A stretch of 64,000 nucleotides of DNA from Bin107 sp965221655 (GTDB taxonomy: Bacteria > UBA8248): assembly GCA_965221655.1 (NCBI GenBank), contig OZ244906.1, positions 1,860,001 to 1,924,000 on the forward strand. Direction: 5' to 3'. Positions 16,993 through 26,316 of this stretch are shown here, piece after piece; position 1 is the first letter of the stretch, and every line of letters starts with the position of its first letter. Under the pieces are notes generated by a model. It saw only the letters and a program-made list of their open reading frames with translations. It searched no databases and was not told where the DNA came from. The translations under genes and the position numbers were made by a program.

Positions 16993-19242
16993 TCAGGCGG
17001 GTACGGGCTGCGGCCCCCTCCTTGCGCGCCGCGTGCGCTGGTACAAATAGAGGGCGGCGAACACCACCACCGCCAAGAGTTGAACCGCAGGCCGCGAACC
17101 ACCCGTGAAGTCGGTGATGAGCGCGGGCCGGAACGCGGCGACGCACACCACCAGCAAAACGACGCGCTCGCCCCAGTTGCATTCGTCGGCGAAATAGCCC
17201 TGAAGCGCTGAGGCGAAGGCGAACATCGCCGCCAGAGAGACGCCGCAGACCCAGGCGATCTTCGCGACATCGTCTATCCATAAAATCTCGCCCTTGGGGC
17301 CGACCCCCTGCATCATCAAGAGTTCGAGGTTGTAGATGAACACGAAGGGCAGGACGGCGGTGCGCAAGTCGTAGACGAAACCCTGCACGCCCGTCTGGAT
17401 GGGGTCGGACTTCGCAATCGCCGAGGCGGCGAAAGCGGCGAGACCCACCGGCGGCGTGTCGTCGGCCAGGATGCCGAAATAGAAAACGAACAGGTGCGCC
17501 GCGAGCAGCGGCACCACGAGGCCCGCCTTGCCGCCCAGGCTCACGATGACGGGTGCGGTGAGCGTCGCCATGACGATGTAGTTCGCCGTCGTGGGCAGGC
17601 CCATCCCCAGCACCAGGGAGCACACCGCCGTCAGCAGAAGCATAAGCACCACGTTGCCCAGAGATACGATTTCGATGAGTTCGATAAAACGGCCGCTCAG
17701 GCCGGTGAGCGTCACCGTGCCGACGATGATGCCCGCGGCGGCCGTCGCCACGCCGATGCCCATCATGTTTCTGGCGCCCGCCAGGAGCCCCTGCCACACG
17801 TCGCCGAAACTCTTGCCGAAGCCCGCAAGCACCCCGTGCCAGAGGCGTTCTTCGAGTTCGCGGAAATGCGCCTCGCCGAGCAGATCCCAAAGACGTGCGA
17901 CGCCTTTTTCGCGCCTCATTTCGCCCAGGACGGCGATGGTGTTCTCCATGGGCCGCTGAACGACGATGATCGCCATGGTCAGCAAGATGGCGTTGAACGC
18001 CGACGCCACGGCTGACATCCGCAGGATGACCAGCGTGTACACCAGCGCGAGGATGGGGACGATGTAGTGGATGCCGCCCGTCAGCGTGCGCCAGAACGAG
18101 GGAAGCTCATCGGGGTCCAGGGGCTTGAGGTCGAGTTTGAGCGCCTCAAGGTGCACGACGTAGAAAAGCGCGATGTAGGAGAGCAGGGCGGGCAGTATGG
18201 CGGCGCGCACCACGTCCAGATACGCGAGCCCCAGAAACTCGGCCATGATGAAGGCGGCAGCACCCATGACGGGAGGCATGAGCTGCCCGTTCGTGCTCGC
18301 GCCTACCTCCACTGCACCCGCCTTGTAGGCGGGAAGGCCCACCCTTTTCATCAAGGGAATGGTGAAGGTGCCCGTCGTCGCTACGTTGGCGATGGAAGAA
18401 CCCGAGACCAGCCCCGTCATCCCCGAGGCGACCACGGCCGCCTTGGCCGGCCCGCCCCGAAAGCGTCCGAGGGCGGCAAAGGCCACCTGCACGAAGTAGT
18501 TCGCCGCCCCCGCCTTGTCGAGCAGGGAGCCGAACAACACGAAGAGGAACACGAAACTCGTCGACACCCCGATGGGCACGCCCCAGATGCCGCTGTCGCT
18601 CAGATACATGTGGTCCACGACGAACTCGAGCGGAACGCCCGGGTGCGCGATGAACGAGGGCATGTAGGGACCCACGAAACAATACAGAAGAAAGATGATG
18701 GCGAGAATCGGAAGCGCCGGCCCGAGTGCGCGCCGCGCGGCCTCGAGCAGCAGCACGACGAGAATCGTCCCCACGACGACGTCGCGCGCGATGGGAAGCC
18801 CCGAACGCTGGATGATGTTCACGTAGTCCCAGGCCATGTAGAAGGCGCCGAGCCCGGCGACGACGGCCAGGGTGTAGTCGTACCAGGGAATCACCTCGCG
18901 CGTGGAGCGGCTCGGGCGCAGAAAACTGGGGAACACCTGGACCGACACGCGCTGAATCCAGCCCTCGCCGGTTTTCTTCGTCCCCGGGAAGGCGAGGTAG
19001 ACCATGGTGATGGCGAAGGTGAGGTGGATGCTTCTGGCGATGATGGAGTTCATCGGGACGTAGGCGATGTAGAGTTGGAACAACGACCATCCGATGGCCA
19101 GCGTAGAGACCAGCCAGGCGGTTGCGTTTCCGGGGTTCCTGCCGCCCGATTCCGCCTCGGCGGCAATTTCCTCCGCCGCTTTTCTCGACTCCTCGTCCAC
19201 CTCGGCACGCAGGGCGCCGGGGCCGCCGTCCGTCGCGCTCAT
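16993..19242 (-). CDS. TAXI-type TRAP transporter fused permease (DctQ-DctM fusion)
   Basis: The 749-residue inner-membrane protein has a hydrophilic N-terminus rich in Glu/Ala (residues 1-35) and a small four-helix DctQ-like portion. A large DctM portion follows, with signatures such as GPYMPSFIAHPG, SGLVSGSSIANVATTGTFTIP-type loops and SLVLGMGLPTTANYIV. It is a secondary transporter driven by an ion gradient, working with the TAXI binding protein encoded just upstream (19378-20346). Glutamate or other carboxylates are typical substrates, but the specific ligand is unknown. Confidence 0.92.
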   Translation of the reverse strand: MSATDGGPGALRAEVDEESRKAAEEIAAEAESGGRNPGNATAWLVSTLAIGWSLFQLYIAYVPMNSIIARSIHLTFAITMVYLAFPGTKKTGEGWIQRVSVQVFPSFLRPSRSTREVIPWYDYTLAVVAGLGAFYMAWDYVNIIQRSGLPIARDVVVGTILVVLLLEAARRALGPALPILAIIFLLYCFVGPYMPSFIAHPGVPLEFVVDHMYLSDSGIWGVPIGVSTSFVFLFVLFGSLLDKAGAANYFVQVAFAALGRFRGGPAKAAVVASGMTGLVSGSSIANVATTGTFTIPLMKRVGLPAYKAGAVEVGASTNGQLMPPVMGAAAFIMAEFLGLAYLDVVRAAILPALLSYIALFYVVHLEALKLDLKPLDPDELPSFWRTLTGGIHYIVPILALVYTLVILRMSAVASAFNAILLTMAIIVVQRPMENTIAVLGEMRREKGVARLWDLLGEAHFRELEERLWHGVLAGFGKSFGDVWQGLLAGARNMMGIGVATAAAGIIVGTVTLTGLSGRFIELIEIVSLGNVVLMLLLTAVCSLVLGMGLPTTANYIVMATLTAPVIVSLGGKAGLVVPLLAAHLFVFYFGILADDTPPVGLAAFAASAIAKSDPIQTGVQGFVYDLRTAVLPFVFIYNLELLMMQGVGPKGEILWIDDVAKIAWVCGVSLAAMFAFASALQGYFADECNWGERVVLLVVCVAAFRPALITDFTGGSRPAVQLLAVVVFAALYLYQRTRRARRGPQPVPA

Positions 19243-19377
19243 TTATTCGCCCCTGAAACGACTCGCCTCAAGTCTCGATTCTCTCTCCTCGCCCGCCGAA
19301 CGAGACCCGCAAAAACCGCGCGGGGCCGGGAGGCGATGCGCCCCCCGGCGCTGCGCGGCGGGTTTCTCCGGTACGAA

Positions 19378-20346
19378 TTACTTCATCAGGCCTTTCTCTT
19401 TGTAGTAGCGCACGGCACCCGGGTGGAAGGGAGCCGAAAGGCCCTTGAGCATGTCCTCTTTCTTCAGGAACTTGAACGCCGCGTGCGTGGCGCGGAACTG
19501 ATCGAGATTGTCGAAGATGGTCTTCACGACGTTGTAGACCACGTCGTTGGGCTGCTTCGAGCCGGTGACGAAAGTGGCCTTCACCGCGTAGGTGGGCACG
19601 TCCTTGGCAACGCCCTTGTAGACGCCGCCCGGGATGTTCGTCATGACGTAGTAGGGCCTGCTGGCCACCAGCTTCTGAATGCCCGCAGAATTGACGGGGA
19701 TCATGCGAATCGCCGTGCTGTTGGAAACCTCGAGGCCGCCGCCCCAGGGGTTGCCGACGGTGTAGAAGAACGCGTCGATCTTCTTGTCCACCAAAGCGCG
19801 GTTCGCCTCGTTCTGCTGCAAGCCCTCAGCCTTGATGCCCTTGTTCATGTCGATGCCGTAGATGCGCAGGATGTCCGTTGCGTTTCCGCGCTGGCCCGAG
19901 CCGGGGTTGCCGATGTTGACGCGGCGTCCCTTGATGTCGGCGACCTTCATGATGCCGGAATCCGCGCGCGCGACGAGCATGATAGTCTCGGCGTGGACGC
20001 TGAAGACGCTGCGCAGACCCTTGTAGGCCTTGCCCTTCCAGTCCGCAGCGCCGTTGTAGGCCTGCCAGTTCCTGTCGGACTGGGCGACGCCGAAGTTCAG
20101 CAGGCCGCGCTTGATGGCGTTGATGTTGAACACCGAACCCAGTGCGGGACGGCCGATGCAGTTGTAGCCCTTGCTCTTGAGGTTGTTGTTGACGAGTTTG
20201 CAGACGTTGAGCGCTACCTGGTAGTACACGCCCGTCGTCGAACCACCGCCGACCACCAGGAACTTGGCGGCACTGGCGGACGTTGCGACCCCCGCCAGCG
20301 AAACGGCCATCACGAGAGCAAGCAGAAACTTGGTTGCCTTTTTCAT
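19378..20346 (-). CDS. TAXI family TRAP transporter solute-binding protein
   Basis: The 322-residue precursor has a clear signal peptide (MKKATKFLLALVMAVSLAG, cut near ASA-AK). The family motif GGGSTTGVYYQVALNVCKLV follows at the start of the mature protein, with INIGNPGSG-type and DAFFYTVGNPWGG segments later. The ATG at 20346 is preceded by AAAGGAGAACGCG; the longer open frame upstream has no signal peptide. It delivers ligand to the fused TRAP permease that follows. Its approximately 330-nt upstream region holds a promoter and an inverted repeat. Confidence 0.93.
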   Translation of the reverse strand: MKKATKFLLALVMAVSLAGVATSASAAKFLVVGGGSTTGVYYQVALNVCKLVNNNLKSKGYNCIGRPALGSVFNINAIKRGLLNFGVAQSDRNWQAYNGAADWKGKAYKGLRSVFSVHAETIMLVARADSGIMKVADIKGRRVNIGNPGSGQRGNATDILRIYGIDMNKGIKAEGLQQNEANRALVDKKIDAFFYTVGNPWGGGLEVSNSTAIRMIPVNSAGIQKLVASRPYYVMTNIPGGVYKGVAKDVPTYAVKATFVTGSKQPNDVVYNVVKTIFDNLDQFRATHAAFKFLKKEDMLKGLSAPFHPGAVRYYKEKGLMK

Positions 20347-20453
20347 CGCGTTCTCCTTTCGTGGAAACGAGACAAGTGTAGAAGCAGAGAATCCTTTGGG
20401 GTTGGGTCGTTCAATTCGGTTCGCTGCCCACTCCTTTCCGATAAAACAAGACA

Positions 20454-20478
20454 TTCAGAAAATTCTTCTGTTTCTGAA
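20454..20478. promoter_or_regulatory. 8-9-8 inverted repeat, likely operator in the TAXI-TRAP leader
   Basis: TTCAGAAA and TTTCTGAA are perfect inverted arms around a 9-nt spacer, spanning 25 bp. The repeat lies between the predicted promoter (20532-20560) and the binding-protein start, where a repressor could act. No adjacent regulator gene is visible. Confidence 0.5.
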
Positions 20479-20531
20479 ATGCCGGCCTCATCTTTTATGG
20501 CCTCTTCTTTCGGGCAACCGAATACGCTCCA

Positions 20532-20560
20532 ACAATAGCGAGCCGCATACGGGAAGTCAA
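20532..20560 (-). promoter_or_regulatory. predicted sigma-70-type promoter for the TAXI-TRAP genes
   Basis: On the minus strand TTGACT is followed after exactly 17 nt by TATTGT. Transcription from here would give a leader of about 180 nt containing the inverted repeat at 20454-20478. The rest of the 20347-20678 gap holds no convincing gene; it is visibly more A/T-rich than the neighbouring genes and also serves as the upstream region of lhgO. Confidence 0.5.
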
Positions 20561-20678
20561 CAAGACATTCCTCATCCCTTGCTGTACATTCCCCTCCGGG
20601 CAATGCGCTCGCCTGGGGGCAGCGTCGCCTTTTCAACCCCATCTACTTCGCTGTATCCACCCGCGCTGAGGATGCGCA

Positions 20679-21887
20679 ATGCGCCGAACGACCTGGGATG
20701 TCATCGTCATCGGGGGCGGCATCATCGGGCTTTCCACCGCCGTGCAGCTCTCCCGCCTCCAGCCCCGCAAGCGCGTCCTCGTCCTTGAGAAAGAAGCCGA
20801 GGTCGGCCGCCACCAGTCGCTTCACAACAGCGGCGTGATTCACTCAGGCCTCTACTACCGGACCGGCTCCCTCAAGGCGAAAACATGCGTCGAGGGCGCC
20901 GCCGCCATGAAGCGCTTCGCCGAAGAACACGACATACCCCATGAAATATGCGGCAAGGTGGTCGTCGCCACCGAGGAGGCGGAAATCCCCCGGCTCGACG
21001 AACTCCACCGCCGGGGCGTGGCCAACGGCATCGAGGGCATCACCGTTTTGGGGCCGCAGGAGTTGCGCGATGTCGAGCCCTACGCCCACGGCGTGAAGGC
21101 CCTCCGGGTCCCGTCCACGGGCATCATCGACTACAACGGCGTGGTGCGCGCCTACGCTCGCCTCGTCGTTGCCGCGGAGCAGAAAATTACCACCTCGGCC
21201 GAGGTAGTCGGCATCACGGGCGCGGGAGGAGAAATGCGCGTCGAGACGACCGCGGGCGATTTCGGCACCGGACTCATCATCAACTGCGCGGGGCTCTATG
21301 CGGACAGAATCGCCCGCCTGGCGGGTGCGAAACCACCCATGAAGATCGTGCCCTTTCGCGGGGAGTACTACGAACTCACTCCCGAGCGGCGCAAACTCGT
21401 GCGCAATCTCATCTACCCGGTGCCCGACCCGGCGTTTCCCTTCCTGGGGGTGCACTTCACCCGCCGCGTGGACGGCTCTATCGAAGCGGGACCCAACGCC
21501 GTGCTGGCCTACATGCGCGAGGGCTACACCAGGACGGCCATCGACCCCTACGACTTGTTCGAAACACTCTCCTACCCCGGCTTCCTGCGGCTGGCGCGCA
21601 AGTACTGGAAAACGGGAGTGGGCGAGATGGTGCGCTCCCTGAACAAGGGCGCTTTCACGCGCGCACTGCAAAAACTCCTTCCCGAAATTCGTGAATCCGA
21701 CCTCGCACCCGCCGGAGCGGGCGTACGCGCCCAGGCGGTCGACCTGCAGGGCGGGCTTCTCGACGATTTCTCCATCATCCGCACCGAGCGGGCCATTCAC
21801 GTGTGCAACGCACCATCGCCGGGGGCGACGGCGTCTTTGATCATCGGACGCACCATCGCGGAAATGGCAGAGGAAATGCTGGCCTGA
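20679..21887 (+). CDS. lhgO: L-2-hydroxyglutarate oxidase/dehydrogenase (FAD-dependent)
   Basis: The 402-residue protein begins with an FAD-binding Rossmann motif (VIVIGGGIIGLSTAVQLS). It carries the LhgO hallmark HNSGVIHSGLYY (about residues 48-59) and PFRGEYYELTP. The family oxidises L-2-hydroxyglutarate to 2-oxoglutarate and passes electrons to the quinone pool or oxygen, removing a side product of central metabolism. It stands alone on the plus strand, divergent from the TAXI-TRAP genes. Assignment to the DAO superfamily is certain; LhgO rather than a related 2-hydroxyacid oxidase is very likely. Confidence 0.9.
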   Translation: MRRTTWDVIVIGGGIIGLSTAVQLSRLQPRKRVLVLEKEAEVGRHQSLHNSGVIHSGLYYRTGSLKAKTCVEGAAAMKRFAEEHDIPHEICGKVVVATEEAEIPRLDELHRRGVANGIEGITVLGPQELRDVEPYAHGVKALRVPSTGIIDYNGVVRAYARLVVAAEQKITTSAEVVGITGAGGEMRVETTAGDFGTGLIINCAGLYADRIARLAGAKPPMKIVPFRGEYYELTPERRKLVRNLIYPVPDPAFPFLGVHFTRRVDGSIEAGPNAVLAYMREGYTRTAIDPYDLFETLSYPGFLRLARKYWKTGVGEMVRSLNKGAFTRALQKLLPEIRESDLAPAGAGVRAQAVDLQGGLLDDFSIIRTERAIHVCNAPSPGATASLIIGRTIAEMAEEMLA

Positions 21888-22008
21888 CGCGAGAAGCCGG
21901 ATTGCCCGCGCCTTCCGGAGGGAACGTCGAGACGCGGGGTGTTCAGGTGTTCGATACGGGAGAATTTGGGCAGCCCCGGCGCGCGGACAAACTGAGAAGC
22001 GCCGGGTA

Positions 22009-23022
22009 CTAGGGCGCTCCGTTCGTCTTCGCCGCGCCGCCGTAGAGCCTCTCCGAGAAGTGGCAGGCCGCGAAATGGCCGGGAGCGACCTCGCGCATCA
22101 GCGGCTCCTCGGCAACGCACCGCTCCTCCTTGTAGGGGCACCGCGTGTGGAACCTGCAACCCGAGGGCGGATTCACGGGGCTGGGCACGTCGCCGGTCAG
22201 AATCATGCGCTTTTTCTTGAGGGTCGGGTCCGGAACCGGCACGGCGGAGAGAAGCGCCTCGGTGTAGGGGTGCTGGGTCTGCATCACCACCTTGTCGGCG
22301 GCGGACATCTCCACAATCTTTCCCAGATACATGACGGCAATGCGGTCGCTCACGTGCTGGACGACGGCCAGATCGTGCGCGATGAGCACGAACGCGATGC
22401 CGAACTCGCGCTGGAGGTCTTCGAGCAGGTTGATCACCTGCGCCTGAATGGAGACGTCGAGCGCGCTCACGGGCTCATCCGCAATGATGAGCTTGGGGTT
22501 GAGCGCCAGGGCGCGGGCGATGCCGATGCGCTGGCGCTGCCCGCCCGAGAACTCGTGCGGGTAGCGCCGCATGTGCTCGGGCCGCAGACCCACCCGGTGG
22601 AGAAGCCCGGCCACCTTTTCTTCTTTTTCCTTCCCCCGGGCGATGCCGTGGATGGTGAGCGGCTCACCGACGATGCTGCCGACAGTCATGCGCGGGTTGA
22701 GCGACGCATACGGGTCCTGGAAGATGATCTGCATCTCGCGCCGGAGCCTGCGCATCGCCTCCCTGCCCAGCGAACACACGTCGACGCCCTGGAAGTTCAC
22801 CTCTCCCGAAGTCGGCTCGATGAGGCGCAGCAGCGCACGCCCCGTGGTGGACTTTCCGCACCCACTCTCCCCGACCAGGCCGAGCGTTTCGCCTGGTTCG
22901 AGGTCGAAGCTCACGCCGTCGACCGCGCGCACGTAGTTGCGCACCCGGGAGAACACGCCCCCCCGCACCGGGAAGTGCTTCACCATGTCTTTGACTTCAA
23001 GGAGTTTTTCGGCCACGGCCAC
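22009..23022 (-). CDS. oligopeptide/dipeptide ABC transporter ATP-binding protein (DppF/OppF-like)
   Basis: The 337-residue ATPase has Walker A GESGCGKSTT, signature FSGGQRQRIGIARAL and Walker B LIIADEPVSALD. It also has the oligopeptide-transporter C-terminal extension (GDVPSPVNPPSGCRFHTRCPY, with Cys residues at HTRCPYKEERC) typical of DppF/OppF. It has no partner binding-protein, permease or DppD gene nearby: a plus-strand gene lies upstream and lhgO downstream. It must therefore serve a transporter encoded elsewhere, or is a leftover of a rearranged operon. Confidence 0.9.
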   Translation of the reverse strand: MAVAEKLLEVKDMVKHFPVRGGVFSRVRNYVRAVDGVSFDLEPGETLGLVGESGCGKSTTGRALLRLIEPTSGEVNFQGVDVCSLGREAMRRLRREMQIIFQDPYASLNPRMTVGSIVGEPLTIHGIARGKEKEEKVAGLLHRVGLRPEHMRRYPHEFSGGQRQRIGIARALALNPKLIIADEPVSALDVSIQAQVINLLEDLQREFGIAFVLIAHDLAVVQHVSDRIAVMYLGKIVEMSAADKVVMQTQHPYTEALLSAVPVPDPTLKKKRMILTGDVPSPVNPPSGCRFHTRCPYKEERCVAEEPLMREVAPGHFAACHFSERLYGGAAKTNGAP

Positions 23023-23318
23023 GCCTCTCTGCGAATGGATACCCGCGCCACCCGTTCAATGTGTTCATACCCCACTTCTATCACCGAGGGCGTGAGGCGG
23101 GCAAGTCGGCAAAACGTCTCCCGCCGCGTGCGGGAGGAAGCGTCCCGGCCGACGCGCCGGTTTTCGCCGCAGCGCGCCGTGGACCGCTCCAGCGTTTGCG
23201 TTGATCATCTGCCCGCGTTTTGCTAGGGTTGGCCGTCAGTTCGTACTGAAGACCAGCATCGTTCGAGATTCCCGTTCCCGAATGCAGCGGAACGGCTCGC
23301 TTCGCGGCGGAGGCAAAA

Positions 23319-23705
23319 ATGGCGGAAGAGGAAAAAGAAGAACAAGAAGAGGAAAAAACTGAGGAGCAGGCTCCCGAACAGGAGGGTCCCGCCCTCACGG
23401 CGAAAGAGATAGACAAGATGAACGTGCCCAAGCTCAAGGAGGCCGCCCTGGCCTACGGGGGCAAAATCTCGGGCGTACACGGGATGGACAAGACCCAGCT
23501 CATCCGCGCGCTCAAGGAGGTGAACGACATCCCCCTGGTGGAAGCGAAGCGCACGTCAAAGATCAACAGGGGCGACATCAAGCAGCAAATCAAGTCCCTC
23601 AAGACCATGCGGAATCAGCACATCGAGGAGAAAGACGCCACCCGGCTCAAACGGGTAAGAAGGCGTATCAAGTCGCTTCGCAGAAAACTGGTGCGCACCG
23701 CCTAG
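23319..23705 (+). CDS. small charged protein with Rho N-terminal/SAP-like segment
   Basis: The 128-residue protein has a strongly acidic, low-complexity N-terminus (residues 1-26, mostly Glu). A helical segment follows, MNVPKLKEAALAYG...GMDKTQLIRALKEV (about 34-67), which resembles the nucleic-acid-binding Rho N-terminal or SAP fold. The C-terminus is very basic (TRLKRVRRRIKSLRRKLVRTA). Its charge layout suggests an RNA- or DNA-associated protein. The ATG follows GGCGGAGGCAAAA. It lies 36 nt before arsS on the same strand, but a functional link is not evident. Confidence 0.7.
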   Translation: MAEEEKEEQEEEKTEEQAPEQEGPALTAKEIDKMNVPKLKEAALAYGGKISGVHGMDKTQLIRALKEVNDIPLVEAKRTSKINRGDIKQQIKSLKTMRNQHIEEKDATRLKRVRRRIKSLRRKLVRTA

Positions 23706-23741
23706 ACCACACGCAGTCGACGACGTCTTCGGGGAGAAACG

Positions 23742-24731
<990 letters not shown>

Positions 24732-24841
24732 GAAAAACAACGCCTGAGAAGCGTTCCAGATTCTTGAGCGCACGCCTTTCGCCCGGGTCCCTGCCCCGCA
24801 TGCGCCAGACGCGACGCGGAGCCCTAGCGGAGAGAACTCCT

Positions 24842-25600
24842 TTGCGCAAAGAAAAAACGACCAGGTACCGAAAGTGGCCGCGCGGACTGCTCGCCCTTCT
24901 CCTCGCTTCGGCCATGCTCGCCGGCTGCGCCGCTCCCGCGCAGATGTCAAAACCCGGCGCCGGCGAGAGTGAAGCACTCGATTCCATCGATCCGCTCGAA
25001 CCCATGAACCGCGCCGTCTTCGAGTTCAACGAGGCGGTAGACACCGTCGTCCTGCTGCCGCTTGCGCGACTCTACCGGTTCGCGGTGCCCCGACCCGTGC
25101 GCGAGGCGTTTCGCAACTTCCTGCGCAACCTGGGTGCGCCCCTCGTGCTGGCGAACGACGTCTTGCAAGGCGAGGGCGAGCGCGCGGGCGTCACCATGGG
25201 CCGCTTTCTCCTCAACACCACCGTGGGGGTGGTCGGGCTGTTCGACGTGGCGAAGGACATGGGGATGCCCCACCACGCCGAGGACTTCGGCCAGACGCTG
25301 GGCGTCTGGGGCGCAGAGGGAGGCCCCTACCTCGTTCTGCCGCTGCTGGGTCCCTCCACCCTGCGCGACGGCGTCGGGAAGGTGGGAGACTACTTCATGA
25401 ACCCGCTCCACTACGCCGAGGGCGCAGACGCGGACGCCATCCTCCTGGGTCTCAGGGCGGGCGAAGCCGTGGACACCCGAGAGGGTCTCATCGAGCCCAT
25501 CGAGAAACTCAAGAAAGACCCCCTGGCTCTGGACTACTACGTCCTCATTCGCAGCGTCTTTCTCCAGAGCCGGCAAAACGCCATCGCCAACAAGGAATGA
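24842..25600 (+). CDS. mlaA: MlaA/VacJ family outer-membrane phospholipid-transport lipoprotein
   Basis: The 252-residue precursor has a lipoprotein signal peptide with lipobox LAGC and the conserved MlaA core: DPLEPMNRAVFEFNEAVD, then RNFLRNLGAPLVLANDVLQG and GPYLVLPLLGPSTLRDGVG. A TTG start at 24842 preceded by GGAGAG puts the signal peptide at the N-terminus; an upstream in-frame extension to 24764 is possible. It removes misplaced phospholipids from the outer leaflet of the outer membrane. The rest of the Mla system is not in the window. Its presence marks the organism as diderm. Confidence 0.9.
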   Translation: MRKEKTTRYRKWPRGLLALLLASAMLAGCAAPAQMSKPGAGESEALDSIDPLEPMNRAVFEFNEAVDTVVLLPLARLYRFAVPRPVREAFRNFLRNLGAPLVLANDVLQGEGERAGVTMGRFLLNTTVGVVGLFDVAKDMGMPHHAEDFGQTLGVWGAEGGPYLVLPLLGPSTLRDGVGKVGDYFMNPLHYAEGADADAILLGLRAGEAVDTREGLIEPIEKLKKDPLALDYYVLIRSVFLQSRQNAIANKE

Positions 25601-25730
25601 CGCGCAACCGAGGCGCTACCGCCCTGTGGCGGGCGGGCGTTGCCTTTCGTGTCCTGTGGCGCGGGCTTTTCATGCGCGGGCGAATCGCGCAAGATGAACT
25701 GAGCAGCCCCTCACCCGTCCGGAGGCTCTC

Positions 25731-26303
25731 TTGAACGCCCCCGCTGTCGCCCTCTTAACGGCAGGCGTCGCCTATCTGCTGGGCTCGGTATCCGCGGCAC
25801 ACCTCGTTGCCCGCGCGCGGGGAATCGACCTGCGCGGCTCCGCGGACATCCCGAAGGTGCTCGGCGCGCGCGCGGGCGGCCTCGTTTTTCTCGCCGATTT
25901 TTTGAAGGCGCAACTCGCCGTGGGCTTCGCATGGAGCTTAGGGGGAGACCCCTGGTTCGCCGCCCTGGCCTGCCTCGCCGTCTCGGCGGGCGAGGCGTGG
26001 CCGCTGTTCCATGGGTTTCGCGGCGGGCGGGCAGAAGCAAGTGCGGCGGGCGGACTGCTCGGCCTCTCGCCCTTCACCCTGCTCATCTGCGCGACGGGCG
26101 CCCTGCTCGTCTGGTCGCTCACCGACAGGCGCGATCACGCCGCACTCATCGCCGTCCTGCTCCTGCCCGCCGTCGCCATATTCGTGGGCGGGGGAGACTT
26201 GCCGCTGATGAGCCTCGCCATACTCCTGGCCGGGCTTTTGCTCTGGACGCACCGGGAGGTGCTCGGAGAGTTGCTCGGCACGGAAGGAAAAGAGACGAAC
26301 TGA
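25731..26303 (+). CDS. PlsY-like glycerol-3-phosphate acyltransferase homologue with altered motifs
   Basis: The 190-residue polytopic protein has the PlsY pattern: an N-terminal YLLGSVSAAHLVARARGIDLRGS segment, FLADFLKAQLAVG (PlsY DxxKG-like), FHGFRGGRAEASAAGG (PlsY GHxFPxxxGFRGGKG-like) and five or so hydrophobic helices. The family makes lysophosphatidic acid from acyl-phosphate. The first catalytic motif (GSGNIGATN) reads GSADIPKVL here and the GHxFP histidine is lost, so activity or substrate may have changed. The start is TTG at 25731 after GGAGGCTCTC. Confidence 0.68.
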   Translation: MNAPAVALLTAGVAYLLGSVSAAHLVARARGIDLRGSADIPKVLGARAGGLVFLADFLKAQLAVGFAWSLGGDPWFAALACLAVSAGEAWPLFHGFRGGRAEASAAGGLLGLSPFTLLICATGALLVWSLTDRRDHAALIAVLLLPAVAIFVGGGDLPLMSLAILLAGLLLWTHREVLGELLGTEGKETN

Positions 26304-26316
26304 AAGAGGCGCACCC

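Noticed and set aside
16683..17270. Upstream extension of the first CoA transferase frame.
   Set aside because: It would read through the tRNA-Pro gene and into the TRAP permease end; a good GTG start with AGGAG lies at 16682.
18067..20538. Long plus-strand open frame of 823 codons opposite the TAXI-TRAP genes.
   Set aside because: It is the antisense shadow of two clear genes in GC-rich DNA; its translation is His/Arg/Gly-rich without any domain.
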